A DNA stretch of 64,000 bases from Gemmatimonadota bacterium (GCA_028873695.1 JAPPNU010000015.1:1-64000), one strand, 5' to 3'. Positions 36,187 through 45,517 are shown, counted from the first letter of the stretch. Notes: generated by a model from the letters alone, not told the origin. Program-made: numbers and translations.

Positions 36187-38402
36187 AGATGGACCGGGAC
36201 CGGATGCGGTCTTTCATCAGCGACCGGACGCCGCTCGTCACCGTCGTTTGTCCCAACTGCGGCTGCGGACCCTGGTACGCCTACATCCTGACCAACCAGG
36301 GCGAAACGCTTCAATGCACAGACTGCAAGACGACCTGGGACTGGGACCCGGAGGACACGTCCGAAACCTGGAATATCCAGGCCGTGGTCCGCACGTACCG
36401 CCTGAAGTACATCCTTGGCGGCCTGGAGAGCGCCGGCATTGCGTACGGTATCGAGGGAGACGCACGTTACGCCGAAAAAGCCGCGGTTCTGGTTGAACGG
36501 TTCGCGGAAGTCTTCGAAAACTACCGGCTGAACCAGGTCAACAAGAATGTATGGCACGATCAGAACGATCCCTATTACGGGAAAATCGACGGCTGGAAAC
36601 AGAGGGATGCCTGGTGCGCCCGAACCGTGCTGATCGCCTATGACCTTATCCGCGGCTCAGACGCCCTCAACGAGGAACAGCGACGGTCCATCGATGCCTT
36701 TGTGGAATACGTCCGAGACTATTTCGTCGAGTCCTTCAACAACCCGGGAACCTCGACGCTCGAGGGATACCAATATTCGGATGACCTCTCACCGTATCTC
36801 TCGCACTACTCGATACAGGACCACGGCGGCGCGTGGTGGTGCATCGCGGCTTCGGCCGCGCTGACGGACGACGTGGAAATCCTGCGGTCCGTCGTCAGGT
36901 TGTACGAAGACATGCTCAAGCCCGAGGCCGGCGTGTTCTTCCAGGATGGCGCGTTTTACGAATGCACTGCCGACTACACCCTGGGGCTGCTTCAGACAAC
37001 CATCGGCATCCCGGAAATCATCCGCGGCAACCTGGACACCGACGTGTACGCCAATCCCCAGTGCGCCCTTCTGGAGAAGTGTTACACCTGGTTCCTTGAT
37101 GCCGCCTTTCCGGACGACACCAACCCGGCGATCAACGATTCGCACGTCGGAAGTCCATTGCGTCCCTTCTGTTCGGAAATCGCCTATATCGTCTACAACA
37201 ACCCGAAGGCGCTGCGACATCTCAAGACCGTATGGGGCGGCGACCTGAACGGAGGAACCGAATATTCGCTCTTCTACAGAGATCCGGATGCCGCGGTCGA
37301 AGGCGACGGCGAACCCTACGCTTCGTCAAGCGTCCACCTGCCCGATATCGGACTCATGATTCTACGTCAGGGCGAAGACAAGCATTCGCGGACCATGGCC
37401 TTCATCGACTACGGCCCCTATATTCCGGCCGCGCACAAACAGAAGGATTATCTCAATTTCGTCCTCTGGTCGTGCGGCCAGGAACTCGTTACGGAAATGG
37501 GATACAACTGGAATCCGGAATGGGCCCGCCTCTGGGAACGCGGACCGCTATCGCACAATACCGTCCTGGAATGCGCCGACCAGGGCGAGGGAGGAAAACC
37601 GCTCCTTTGGTGTGTGACCCCGGGTCCGAAGCTCGCGGAAGCGGGCCTGCCGCCGGCCAATACGCGCCTCATCGCGCTGCTGCCTCGAAGCGCGGGCGAA
37701 CCCCTCATCGTGGACGTCTTCCGCGTCTCCGGAGAAAGCAGTTCGTACACGTGGATGATGCACGCCCGATCCGGAGACCTGGAGGTTTCGGGTCTGGGCG
37801 ACCTTTCGCCGACGGACGTCCCCGAACCCCTGCGGTCCGGCCGGTCCGGCCACGCGATGGAAGACGTCTCCGCCACGTGGACCATGGACAGCGGTGGTTT
37901 GCGCACCGTCATCCCGATCATCCGCGACACCACGGTTACGATTTCCGAGTGTCCACCCGAAGAGGACGTCATCGAGGCCCTGCATGCCGAAGGCGGCACC
38001 CTGATACCGGGGGCCGTTCTTCCGTACCGCGGCCACCTCCAGGTTTCCCGGCCGGGTCCGGACGCCGTATTCGCCGCGGTACACGCGCCGTTTCGGCGCC
38101 GCCCACCCGCGATGGATATCGAATGCCACGTCCTGTCCGACGATGCCCTGGCACTCCGGATTTCCACCGGAGACGAGGGTTTTGTCCTGCTGCATCACCT
38201 TGCGCAAAACGAGGCGCGCTTCGACGGCCTTCTTCTGAATGGCCGCGCGGCCGTCGTCACACTGAAGGACGGGACGCCGCAGTCCTTCTGTCTGGCTTCG
38301 GGAACTTCCCTGGTCTGCGACGAGGCCGAACTTCGCCTGGGTCAAACCGGCAACGCCTACGCCGTTCGTTCCGGAGACAGGTTCAAAGAGGTAGAGCTAT
38401 AG
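36054..38402 (+). CDS. Heparinase II/III family protein with zinc-ribbon insert
   Basis: This 782-residue protein has an N-terminal helical toroid (about 1-400), including WARKLYGQIKSG, DAWCARTVLIAYDLI and a YSIQDHGGAWWCIAASAAL block. The C-terminal beta-sandwich domain carries the lyase-family SHNTVLE motif (near 500). Family members cleave uronic-acid polysaccharides by beta-elimination. An unusual CxxC...CxxC zinc knuckle (VCPNCGCGPWYAYI...QCTDC, about 64-95) sits in the N-terminal part. There is no signal peptide from the chosen start, which is odd for a polysaccharide lyase. The start at ATG 36054 has an AAGAGGA site. The long upstream extension is in unlike-coding sequence and was rejected. 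Confidence 0.82.
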   Translation: MQNHRYPRTMYKPDDLARARENVRRHDWARKLYGQIKSGAGYYLKMDRDRMRSFISDRTPLVTVVCPNCGCGPWYAYILTNQGETLQCTDCKTTWDWDPEDTSETWNIQAVVRTYRLKYILGGLESAGIAYGIEGDARYAEKAAVLVERFAEVFENYRLNQVNKNVWHDQNDPYYGKIDGWKQRDAWCARTVLIAYDLIRGSDALNEEQRRSIDAFVEYVRDYFVESFNNPGTSTLEGYQYSDDLSPYLSHYSIQDHGGAWWCIAASAALTDDVEILRSVVRLYEDMLKPEAGVFFQDGAFYECTADYTLGLLQTTIGIPEIIRGNLDTDVYANPQCALLEKCYTWFLDAAFPDDTNPAINDSHVGSPLRPFCSEIAYIVYNNPKALRHLKTVWGGDLNGGTEYSLFYRDPDAAVEGDGEPYASSSVHLPDIGLMILRQGEDKHSRTMAFIDYGPYIPAAHKQKDYLNFVLWSCGQELVTEMGYNWNPEWARLWERGPLSHNTVLECADQGEGGKPLLWCVTPGPKLAEAGLPPANTRLIALLPRSAGEPLIVDVFRVSGESSSYTWMMHARSGDLEVSGLGDLSPTDVPEPLRSGRSGHAMEDVSATWTMDSGGLRTVIPIIRDTTVTISECPPEEDVIEALHAEGGTLIPGAVLPYRGHLQVSRPGPDAVFAAVHAPFRRRPPAMDIECHVLSDDALALRISTGDEGFVLLHHLAQNEARFDGLLLNGRAAVVTLKDGTPQSFCLASGTSLVCDEAELRLGQTGNAYAVRSGDRFKEVEL

Positions 38403-38464
38403 GTCTCGGCGCGTTATATTGTACCGGCCCGAACAGAGGTTCTTGGTCAATACAGGAGACACTG

Positions 38465-39409
38465 ATGCCGTCCAACTTTCTCGATCGTGTCGCAGACGGC
38501 CACCTGCTCTGCGATGGTGGCTACTATCTCGAATTCGAGCGCCGTTGCCTTGGCAGCTATGCTTCGAAAATTCCGATGGGCGTGCTCGACCATCCCGATG
38601 GCGTCCTCGAACTCCATAAAGAGTTCGCGCGGGCGGGCGCCGAAGTTCTGCAGGCCATGGTCTGGGGGGTTCGGCCGATGGAACGGGAACAGGAACTTCA
38701 CCGTAAGGCCGTGGAACTCGCCCGTGAAGCCGCGGGACCGGACCGGTTCGTGGCAGGCACGCTCAGCCCGTTCGTCTATTCGGGCCGTTCGAAATGGGAC
38801 CCCATGACCGAAGCAGACAGGGCGAATGCCCGGGAATTCTTCGAGCGCCGTGTCGGCCAGCAGACCTCGGCGGGGGTTGACCTTTTCATCATCGAAACCT
38901 TCTATTCGGTGGATGAAGTCAGCCTGGCCATACCCTTTGTAAAACAGGCGGGGATTCCCGCCGTCGTTACGATGACCTATCGTGACGCGGAATTTACGAG
39001 GGAGGGCTATCGTCCGGGCGAAGCCGCCAAACGTCTGGTGGACGCCGGCGCCGACGTGGTCGGCATCAACTGCATGCGCCCGTGGTCCACCATGCGCCCG
39101 CTGATGTACGAAGTCAGGGAAGCGGTCTCCGTACCCCTGTGCGCCCAGCCCACCGGATACGAACTCGAACCCGGAGAGAATTTCAATCGACCGTTGAGCG
39201 TCGCCAATCTCTGGACCCAGGTTGAGCCCCGCGTGGTCACGCGTTTTTCCATGGCAGAATATACCGCCGAAGCCGCGCATATGGGCATCGGCCTTATCGG
39301 ATCCTGCTGCGGCGCCCTGCCGTTCCACGTGCGCGCGATGGCCGAGGCGCTTGGCAAAGCCACGGATCTGCCTGACGTCGACCGGGGGTACCGCGGGCTT
39401 GCGGGATGA
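38465..39409 (+). CDS. Homocysteine S-methyltransferase family protein
   Basis: This 314-residue protein is a single barrel domain with the zinc-thiolate motifs: GINCMRP (first Cys, near residue 200) and GSCCGALPFH (two Cys, near 281). These bind Zn and activate a thiol acceptor, usually homocysteine, with methyl donors such as S-methylmethionine or betaine. A CAGGAGA site lies just before the ATG. The frame is open far upstream because it overlaps the heparinase gene; that part was rejected. The true acceptor cannot be told from sequence. Confidence 0.87.
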   Translation: MPSNFLDRVADGHLLCDGGYYLEFERRCLGSYASKIPMGVLDHPDGVLELHKEFARAGAEVLQAMVWGVRPMEREQELHRKAVELAREAAGPDRFVAGTLSPFVYSGRSKWDPMTEADRANAREFFERRVGQQTSAGVDLFIIETFYSVDEVSLAIPFVKQAGIPAVVTMTYRDAEFTREGYRPGEAAKRLVDAGADVVGINCMRPWSTMRPLMYEVREAVSVPLCAQPTGYELEPGENFNRPLSVANLWTQVEPRVVTRFSMAEYTAEAAHMGIGLIGSCCGALPFHVRAMAEALGKATDLPDVDRGYRGLAG

Positions 39410-39500
39410 GGCGCGATCGAGGAACTGCGGGGACCCGCTATTGAATCACTCACGCCGCCCGCCGAATGGTTTTTCGCTCCAGGTCGATCGATCAATAGAA

Positions 39501-39529
39501 AAGCCCTGGAGAACGCGTCTCCAGGGCTT
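39501..39529 (+). terminator. Hairpin after homocysteine methyltransferase-like gene
   Basis: A perfect 12-bp stem (AAGCCCTGGAGA / TCTCCAGGGCTT) with a 5-base loop lies about 90 bases after the stop. No T-run follows, so it may act as a bidirectional barrier. Confidence 0.6.
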
Positions 39530-39623
39530 CCGTCGGACATCCCGTCAGACCTGATTCAGATCACATCGATGTGTCCATCTGATTTAATCGAGTTAACATG
39601 ATGCCAAGAATGACGGTATAATC

Positions 39624-40151
39624 CTAAGCCTCAAGTTCTTTAATTTCGTGAATAATGCCTCGATACAAGGCCTGTTTCGCCGAAATCGGCACTATGTTTT
39701 GTGCAGTTGTGAATTCTTGTGCCTCAGTTAATGAGATATCAGTATGTTTAATGAGACAATCCAGGACACGCCGATTACATTCCTTTACACCATTGAGGCG
39801 ATGTTCAAGCAAAAGCTGATCAAGCCGTTCTTCTTGTGATGTTAGATAATAGATGGAGTGAATGCCAAAATCAGCTTCGGGTGTGGCCAATCGTTTTTTG
39901 CCACCTAAAAAAGGTAATATGCCAGTAGAATAAATCTGTTGTGAATTATGAGTAATGGTCTGTATAGATTGCCCCATCAAAAAATAATATAGAGAAATAG
40001 CAGATTCAAATTGACCACCACCGGTGGAAATTTCCACATACAGTGTGGAAGGTTGCTGTCTTATTATTTGTGACTTCACTCTATTTATAAAATCGCCTAC
40101 TGTGTCACGGCTAATGATATCTTTAAATTCACATCTTAATATTGAATCCAT
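39624..40151 (-). CDS. ClpP-like serine peptidase, AT-rich
   Basis: This 175-residue protein has a ClpP/crotonase-type fold: VEISTGGGQFESAISLYYFL matches the substrate-pocket loop, IYSTGILPFLGGKKRLATP carries a candidate nucleophile Ser75, and FGIHS carries His98, 23 residues on (25 in E. coli ClpP). Asp139 in HTDISLTEAQEF is a possible third residue. It lacks the full N-terminal and handle features of housekeeping ClpP and no ATPase gene is near. The sequence is clearly richer in A+T than its neighbours, suggesting horizontal origin. It ends a three-gene string after proS. Confidence 0.7.
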   Translation of the reverse strand: MDSILRCEFKDIISRDTVGDFINRVKSQIIRQQPSTLYVEISTGGGQFESAISLYYFLMGQSIQTITHNSQQIYSTGILPFLGGKKRLATPEADFGIHSIYYLTSQEERLDQLLLEHRLNGVKECNRRVLDCLIKHTDISLTEAQEFTTAQNIVPISAKQALYRGIIHEIKELEA

Positions 40152-40202
40152 CCAATTTTTCCGCCTAACGGGGAACGGTCTGACGCAATACTGGGGAGTA
40201 AA

Positions 40203-40430
40203 CTAACCGAAGGGAGAAGGGGGCACATTCTCGTAATCTATACATTTATCTAATTGGCCATTTATACGATGAATGTGCAACTCCGTGCCTAAGCCGCTCG
40301 CCAACTCTTTTCCGTGCGAAATCGCATAGGCTTGTGTTGCGTGAACACCGAGAGGGTTATCCATGCCCGCTAACTTTACTTCCCATTTGCCACCATTTGC
40401 TGTGACATGGATATTATTCCTTGCCGCCAA
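40203..40430 (-). CDS. DUF2188 domain protein
   Basis: This 75-residue protein reads IHVTANGGKWEVKLAG, then AYAISHGKELASGLGTELHIHRINGQL, the pattern of the DUF2188 family (beta-hairpin, tyrosine-containing helix, IHxxxGxI strand). The function is unknown. It is AT-rich like its neighbours and lies between the 76-residue ORF and the ClpP-like gene on the same strand. Confidence 0.7.
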   Translation of the reverse strand: MAARNNIHVTANGGKWEVKLAGMDNPLGVHATQAYAISHGKELASGLGTELHIHRINGQLDKCIDYENVPPSPFG

Positions 40431-40586
40431 GTGTACCTCCTGTGGGCGATACGTCAGGGGCTACTCTATCGCGCCAGACCTGTCTTAATATACTCACGTG
40501 AGGGACTTCGTCAATAGTCACGTTCGATTTCCAATGTGATCAGTTACCGATTTTTTTGATGCAGATCTGCAACGAGCGGTTCTAAG

Positions 40587-40817
40587 TTATCGTGGGTCGT
40601 TATCCCAAAGGTGGATAGGCTGTGCATTAGATTTCTCGACTTCGTCTTCCGAGGCTTGTCGATATGAAATTTCCTGGTCATCCAGAATCGACAATGCCTG
40701 AACGGGCACGACGTATACGCCATCCGGCAAGCTGGTCACCGTCGCATGGGTCGCCAGTGCGTAATAACCCTCAACCTGATGTTTGCGACTATTAAACTTG
40801 ACATACACGGTATTCAT
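40587..40817 (-). CDS. Small hypothetical protein coupled to proS
   Basis: This 76-residue protein begins MNTVYVKFNSRKHQVEGYYALATH and is not recognised. The proS stop TGA and this ATG overlap in an ATGA junction at 40814-40817, so translation is probably coupled to proS. The composition looks like a small soluble beta domain with an acidic tail and no membrane segment. It could serve the following small genes as a partner, but that is inference. Confidence 0.6.
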   Translation of the reverse strand: MNTVYVKFNSRKHQVEGYYALATHATVTSLPDGVYVVPVQALSILDDQEISYRQASEDEVEKSNAQPIHLWDNDPR

Positions 40818-42544
40818 GCCTTTCCTTTGCGCACGATTTCTTTCACGTACCCAACCAGCGTGTCGATCGCGACGTCATTTCTTTCCTCCTCGTTTCTCAT
40901 TTTCACTTCCACCTCCCCCTTCGCCAGCCCCCGGGAACCCACCGTAATCCGGATTGGGATGCCGATCAGGTCCGCATCGTTGAATTTTACGCCCGCCCGC
41001 TCGTTGCGGTCATCCAGCAGCACTTCTATCCCGTCGGCTTCCAGGTCCCGGCAGATACGCTGTGCCGCCTCCAACTCTCCTTTAGGCCGATTTCCGGAGA
41101 GCACCACGATATGCACGTGGAACGGCGCAACCGAAATCGGCCAGACGATGCCCTGATCGTCGTGGTGTTCCTCGATCACGCAGGCCAGGAGCCGCCCGAC
41201 GCCGATCCCGTAGGAACCCATCACCAGCGGACGCGCTTTGCCGCTTTCATCCAGGAAGTTCGCGCCCAGTTTCTCACTATACCTCGTGCCCAGCTTGAAG
41301 ATATTCCCCACCTCGACCCCGCGCGCCGACCGCAGCGGGGCGCCGCACGAAGCACATGGCATCCCGGCTTCCACCGCCACCAGATCGGCGACCAGGTCCG
41401 CTTTGAAATCCCTGCCCACGTTCACGTTCATGCAGTGATGGTCCACCCTGTTCGCACCGGACACCAGGTTACCGGATGCCGCCACCAGGTCATCCACCAC
41501 AATCAACGCATCCGCGGCGATGCCGATGGGGGATCCGTATCCGGGCTCGGCCCCGATCGCCCGGATTTCCTCCTCCGTCGCCGGCCGCATGTCCACGGCC
41601 CCTGCAGCGTTGGCCAACTTCGTCTCACTCAGTTCGTGGTCTCCCCGTACCAGCGCGAAGATGAACCGCTCTTCTCCCTGTACGGACCCTGTCATGAACA
41701 CCGCTTTGGCCGTCCGACTCGCGGGGACGTCCAGGAACCGCGCCAGATCTTCAATGGTCGTGCACCCCGGCGTTGACACTTCCCGGAGCGGCTGCGGCGC
41801 TTCCGCGACCGCCGCCTCCCTTTCGTATACGGCAATCTGCCGGTTCGCACGGTATCCGCATCCATCGCAAATCAGCAGCGTGTCCTCACCCACGGGGTTC
41901 AGATACATGAATTCGTGCGCCCCGGTCCCGCCCATCATGCCGGTGTCGCTCTCCACCGAAACCACCTGGTCCGCCAGGCCAACCCGGCGGAAGATATTCT
42001 CATAGGCCCGGTACATATCCTGATAGACCGAATCCAGGCCGGATTCGTCCAGGTCGAAACTGTACGCGTCCTTCATGGTGAATTCCCTAACGCGTATCAG
42101 ACCGCCCCGGCTCCGGGGCTCGTCGCGGAATTTCGTTTGAATCTGGTAAACGCACATCGGCAGTTGCCGATAGCTTCTGATCAAATGCCGCGCCAGATCC
42201 GTGACCGCCTCTTCGTGGGTCATGGCCAGGCACATGTCCCGCTCCGATCGGTCCCGCATCCGGAGCATTTCCGGACCCACCTCATTCCACCGTCCGCTTT
42301 CCCGCCACAGTTCAGCCGGCTGTACGATGGGCATCAGCAGTTCCACGCAGTCGATTGCCGCCATCTCCTCCCTAAAGATCGCCTCGATCTTTCGCGCCAC
42401 CCGGAGTCCGAGCGGCAGCGCGCTGAAAATGCCAGCGGCCAGCGGCCGGATCAGCCCGGCCCGCAGGGCAAGCTGGTGGCTGGTCAGTTCCGCGTCGGCC
42501 GGCGCCTCGCGAAGCGTCTGTGTAAAGAGGCTGCTATACCGCAT
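40814..42544 (-). CDS. proS: Prolyl-tRNA synthetase, bacterial type
   Basis: This 576-residue class II synthetase charges tRNA-Pro. It has N-terminal catalytic motifs (GIFSALPLGLRVARKIEAIFREEM, motif 2 around TKFRDEPRSRGGLIRVREFTMKDAYSFD, motif 3 around GSYGIGVGRLLACVIEEHHD), the INS editing domain between motifs 2 and 3 (about 240-380, YbaK-like) and a C-terminal anticodon domain. The start MRYSSLF has a clear GAAAGGAG site. It ends overlapping the next small gene by an ATGA. Confidence 0.97.
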   Translation of the reverse strand: MRYSSLFTQTLREAPADAELTSHQLALRAGLIRPLAAGIFSALPLGLRVARKIEAIFREEMAAIDCVELLMPIVQPAELWRESGRWNEVGPEMLRMRDRSERDMCLAMTHEEAVTDLARHLIRSYRQLPMCVYQIQTKFRDEPRSRGGLIRVREFTMKDAYSFDLDESGLDSVYQDMYRAYENIFRRVGLADQVVSVESDTGMMGGTGAHEFMYLNPVGEDTLLICDGCGYRANRQIAVYEREAAVAEAPQPLREVSTPGCTTIEDLARFLDVPASRTAKAVFMTGSVQGEERFIFALVRGDHELSETKLANAAGAVDMRPATEEEIRAIGAEPGYGSPIGIAADALIVVDDLVAASGNLVSGANRVDHHCMNVNVGRDFKADLVADLVAVEAGMPCASCGAPLRSARGVEVGNIFKLGTRYSEKLGANFLDESGKARPLVMGSYGIGVGRLLACVIEEHHDDQGIVWPISVAPFHVHIVVLSGNRPKGELEAAQRICRDLEADGIEVLLDDRNERAGVKFNDADLIGIPIRITVGSRGLAKGEVEVKMRNEEERNDVAIDTLVGYVKEIVRKGKA

Positions 42545-42598
42545 CGAGACTCCTTTCAATGTCTACCAATCCCCATGGCTCGCGTCCGCGTCGGCATT

Positions 42599-43348
42599 CT
42601 AGAAGCTGAAAAGCTTCAAAGCGGTGCGGCCCATGATCCATTCAAGTTCGCTTTCGGACAGAAACGTCCAGCGGCGGGGCATCCTGACCGCCATCTCGCA
42701 GGTTTCATGAAGACTCACGGGCGGGAAATCGCTCCCCCACATCATCCGCTCGGCGCCGAACCGCTCCAACGCCCTTTCGATAAACGGCGTCGCCTCATCG
42801 TAGGGATAGCCCTTCCCGAATGCATAGAATCCCGACAGCATGAAGACGGTGTTTTCGTAGCTCGCGTATCCCATCAGGCGCTCGTATGACGGCTCGTCCG
42901 GGGTCTTCTCCACGTCCGGGAACCATCCCATATGTTCGATGCGAAACGTGGCGTTCGGGTATCTCCGGATCCGCTCCTCGGTCCCCGGACGAAGCATCCC
43001 GGCCTTACCTCCGCTCAGACTGGCCATGATCCCGAGTTCGCCGACGGCCTCCCAGACCGCCTCGTTGTCTACAGAGGCCGGAATCCGCAGTCCCGCGAGG
43101 CCGAACTCGGCCACTTCGCGCCGGATCCGGTCGCCTGCATCCGCGGCGTCATAGTCCACCGCGCCCAGAGACGCGAATCGGCCCGGATAGCGGTCCATAC
43201 AGTCTTTCAAATAGGCGTTATCGTGACATCCGCCGTACTGTACCAGCAGGGCCTTGTCGATTCCGGCTGACTCCATCTGCGCCAGAAGCACTTCAACAGC
43301 GACGTATTTGGTCAAACCCACGTGGACGTGGCCGTCTACAATGGTCAT
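42599..43348 (-). CDS. Amidohydrolase family protein (metal-dependent TIM barrel)
   Basis: This 249-residue barrel hydrolase opens IVDGHVHVG (HxH metal motif) and has YGGCHDN, FRIEHMGWFPD (His, near 140) and the conserved MWGSDFPP (Asp, near 211) of the Amidohydro_2 family. These enzymes often decarboxylate or hydrolyse aromatic or lactone substrates; the substrate here is unknown. It lies 54 bases before proS on the same strand. Confidence 0.87.
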   Translation of the reverse strand: MTIVDGHVHVGLTKYVAVEVLLAQMESAGIDKALLVQYGGCHDNAYLKDCMDRYPGRFASLGAVDYDAADAGDRIRREVAEFGLAGLRIPASVDNEAVWEAVGELGIMASLSGGKAGMLRPGTEERIRRYPNATFRIEHMGWFPDVEKTPDEPSYERLMGYASYENTVFMLSGFYAFGKGYPYDEATPFIERALERFGAERMMWGSDFPPVSLHETCEMAVRMPRRWTFLSESELEWIMGRTALKLFSF

Positions 43349-43413
43349 TCCATTCCTCCACGGATTGAATTGGATATCCTGTAACTGCCGTTGTCTCTGA
43401 TACGAGGCGTCAA

Positions 43414-44235
43414 TCAGATCTCTACAACCAGCCCGTCTTCGGCCACGAGCACCTCGCCGTCGTATCCGCTCCTGATCTGTTCCGCCATCTGGTAGGGAGA
43501 AGTCCGGTCTCCCGTAATGTCTTCAATCACCAGGTGTTTGATCATAACGCGTTTCACTGCCGCCTTCCGCGCGATATCCGCAATATCGGCGGGGGTGATA
43601 TGCCATGCGCCCCACGGCTGCGTTTCCAGGAATTCCGGCGTCCCGGAACACTCGACGGCGAGCAGGTCCGCGTTTTTACAGAATGCCGGAAAGTCATCAT
43701 CCGGGGTACCGTCTCCCGTGATGATGACCCGACGATCGCCCGCATCCACGCGATAGGCCAGGGTCGGAATATTACCGTGGTCCGTAAACACGGCGGAAAT
43801 CCGGTAGTCGTCCCGCTCCAGAAAACAGTGATTCCCGTCCACTTCGATCACCTCGGGATCGAGCGGCCGGACGTCCTTTCCGTGACTCATCCGGCTGCCG
43901 ATGTCCTGCTGAAAGGGCGGCCTGATGACCCTCTCCACGAAATCCCGCGTGCCTTCCGGTCCATAGATCTCAAGTCGACGATGCCGCACCTTGACCCATC
44001 CCACGAAAACCAGATAGGGCACGTCCACGATATGATCGAAGTGCAGATGCGTCAGAAACAACCGGTCCACCGCTTCGCACCCCACACCGGCGCGCGCCAG
44101 GTTCGTACTGGCGCTGCGCCCGCAGTCGAACATCAACACCTCGTCTCCGATCATGAGCATCTGCGCCGGACCGCCGCGAACCGGGTTGTCCCGGACGGCG
44201 CCGCTGCCCAGCATCACGAATGTCATTCCTGCCAT
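43414..44235 (-). CDS. MBL-fold metallohydrolase (ribonuclease Z-like)
   Basis: This 273-residue beta-lactamase-fold hydrolase has the metal motif FLTHLHFDHIVD (HxHxDH, near residue 57), FTDHGNIPTLAYRVDAGDRRVIITGD and a C-terminal KHLVIED (His). The overall pattern, including LMIGDEVLMFDCG, is closest to RNase Z/arylsulfatase-like hydrolases, but a tRNase function is not certain. It is followed upstream by a small tandem repeat. Confidence 0.86.
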   Translation of the reverse strand: MAGMTFVMLGSGAVRDNPVRGGPAQMLMIGDEVLMFDCGRSASTNLARAGVGCEAVDRLFLTHLHFDHIVDVPYLVFVGWVKVRHRRLEIYGPEGTRDFVERVIRPPFQQDIGSRMSHGKDVRPLDPEVIEVDGNHCFLERDDYRISAVFTDHGNIPTLAYRVDAGDRRVIITGDGTPDDDFPAFCKNADLLAVECSGTPEFLETQPWGAWHITPADIADIARKAAVKRVMIKHLVIEDITGDRTSPYQMAEQIRSGYDGEVLVAEDGLVVEI

Positions 44236-44284
44236 TGCCGATCCTTCTCAATATCGAACAGTCGCATCGATCGGTCCGGCGAAT

Positions 44285-44361
44285 GCGCGGCGAACTGCCA
44301 GTTCGCGTTACCCGATCAAGCGTTCGCGCGGCGAACTGCCGGTTCGCGTTACCCGATCAAG
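44285..44361 (+). repeat. Two tandem 36-bp hairpin units
   Basis: Units at 44285-44320 and 44326-44361 both read GCGCGGCGAACTGCC, then a [A/G]GTTCGCGTTACCCGATCAAG block, with a 5-bp spacer. Each contains a GCGAAC-TGCCRG-TTCGC palindrome. A relative lies at 17461-17492. The pair separates the MBL gene from the glycosyltransferase gene. Confidence 0.75.
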
Positions 44362-44376
44362 CTCCCGGCAATCATT

Positions 44377-45453
44377 CTAAACTGACCTTTTGGACGCATA
44401 TTTATATGCCTCGAGCGTCTTTTCGGCGATCGGCTCCCACGACAACGCCTTTGCCCGCTGAAACGCGCTTTCCGAGCAGGCCGACATGTCGCGCTCGCGG
44501 ATTTCATCCATCGCCCGCGCCAGGCCCTCTCCGTCCCTTGCATCGTATACGATTCCTGAGTATTCGTCCAACAGTTCCGGGAGACACCCGATGCCGGGCG
44601 CGATCACCGGCCGCGCGAAAGACATCGCCGTTATCGCCGATCCGGAAGTCAGCATATCCACGAAAGGCAGCACCATCACGTCCGCCGCGTTGAAGAAAAG
44701 CTGGAGCTCCTCGTCGGGGAAGAATTCGGCTGTACGCGTCAGGATCCTCGGATCTCCGGCGTGCGCCCGGGCGATCACCTCGGCGCTGTATTCGCTGTTC
44801 GACTTGGCGGCGAGGAGCAGTCTCAGATGTTCGCCGGGCAGCCGGGAAAAAACCTCGAGCAGCTTCTCGACGCCCTTGTAGCGTTTCACGTTTCCGAAAA
44901 ACAGGTACACGAATCCGTCTGGTGCAATCCCCAGTTGTCTCCTCGCCTCGATTCGCGACACCTTGTTCTCGTACGCGTCGATGAAATGGCCATGGGGTAT
45001 TGTAAAGATGCCGTGTGTCCGGTGAAAGTGATTCAATACCTGTGCGCGTCCGTACTCGCAATGCACGATCAGGGCCGTTGCAAGCCGGGTTATCGCGAGG
45101 CGCGCAAGGCGGTCCAGGCCCGGATGCGGACGTTCGTGAGGATACAGGTTGTGGACGGTCCACACAATCCGGTAACCCAGGAACCGGGCCCGGGTCAGAT
45201 GGCCGATGAGCTCTGCGCACTTTTCGACGCTCTCGCCGGCATCGTCCGTGTTGTACATGTATGAGGGCCAGTTCAGGTGCAAAACGTCCACGCGATCCCG
45301 GTTTTCCATCAACCACGATTCGCTCAGGTCCTCGTCGTATCCGGCTTCCAGATCCACCCCGATCCCGCCCATCGCCCGGGCGAGCAAGGGGCCGTACGGG
45401 TTGTTATTTTCGAACCCGAGCCCCGCCCTGCCCCAGTAAAACACCGCGCGCAT
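44377..45453 (-). CDS. Glycosyltransferase, GT4-like family 1
   Basis: This 358-residue GT-B enzyme. The N-terminal acceptor domain includes WTVHNLYPHERPHPG and the C-terminal nucleotide-sugar domain FFGNVKRYKGVEKLLEVF, DEELQLFFNAADVMVLPF and the donor-phosphate region TSGSAITAMSFARPVIAPGIGCLPEL. The E-x7-E motif is atypical. Such enzymes build envelope glycans; the acceptor and sugar are unknown. It starts 64 bases after the preceding hydrolase stop. Confidence 0.86.
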   Translation of the reverse strand: MRAVFYWGRAGLGFENNNPYGPLLARAMGGIGVDLEAGYDEDLSESWLMENRDRVDVLHLNWPSYMYNTDDAGESVEKCAELIGHLTRARFLGYRIVWTVHNLYPHERPHPGLDRLARLAITRLATALIVHCEYGRAQVLNHFHRTHGIFTIPHGHFIDAYENKVSRIEARRQLGIAPDGFVYLFFGNVKRYKGVEKLLEVFSRLPGEHLRLLLAAKSNSEYSAEVIARAHAGDPRILTRTAEFFPDEELQLFFNAADVMVLPFVDMLTSGSAITAMSFARPVIAPGIGCLPELLDEYSGIVYDARDGEGLARAMDEIRERDMSACSESAFQRAKALSWEPIAEKTLEAYKYASKRSV

Positions 45454-45517
45454 ACGCGTCTCCGTGTGAGCCGAATCTCGTCACTGCCAGCGCTGCAGGG
45501 AGCCGGACGCCACTCCC

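Noticed and set aside
37232..38464. Frame upstream of the homocysteine methyltransferase-like gene
   Set aside because: This open extension overlaps the heparinase-family gene and encodes Arg/Gly-rich nonsense; the true start is at 38465.
44285..44361. Tandem repeat resembling a CRISPR array
   Set aside because: There are only two units with a 5-bp spacer, no variable spacers and no cas genes.
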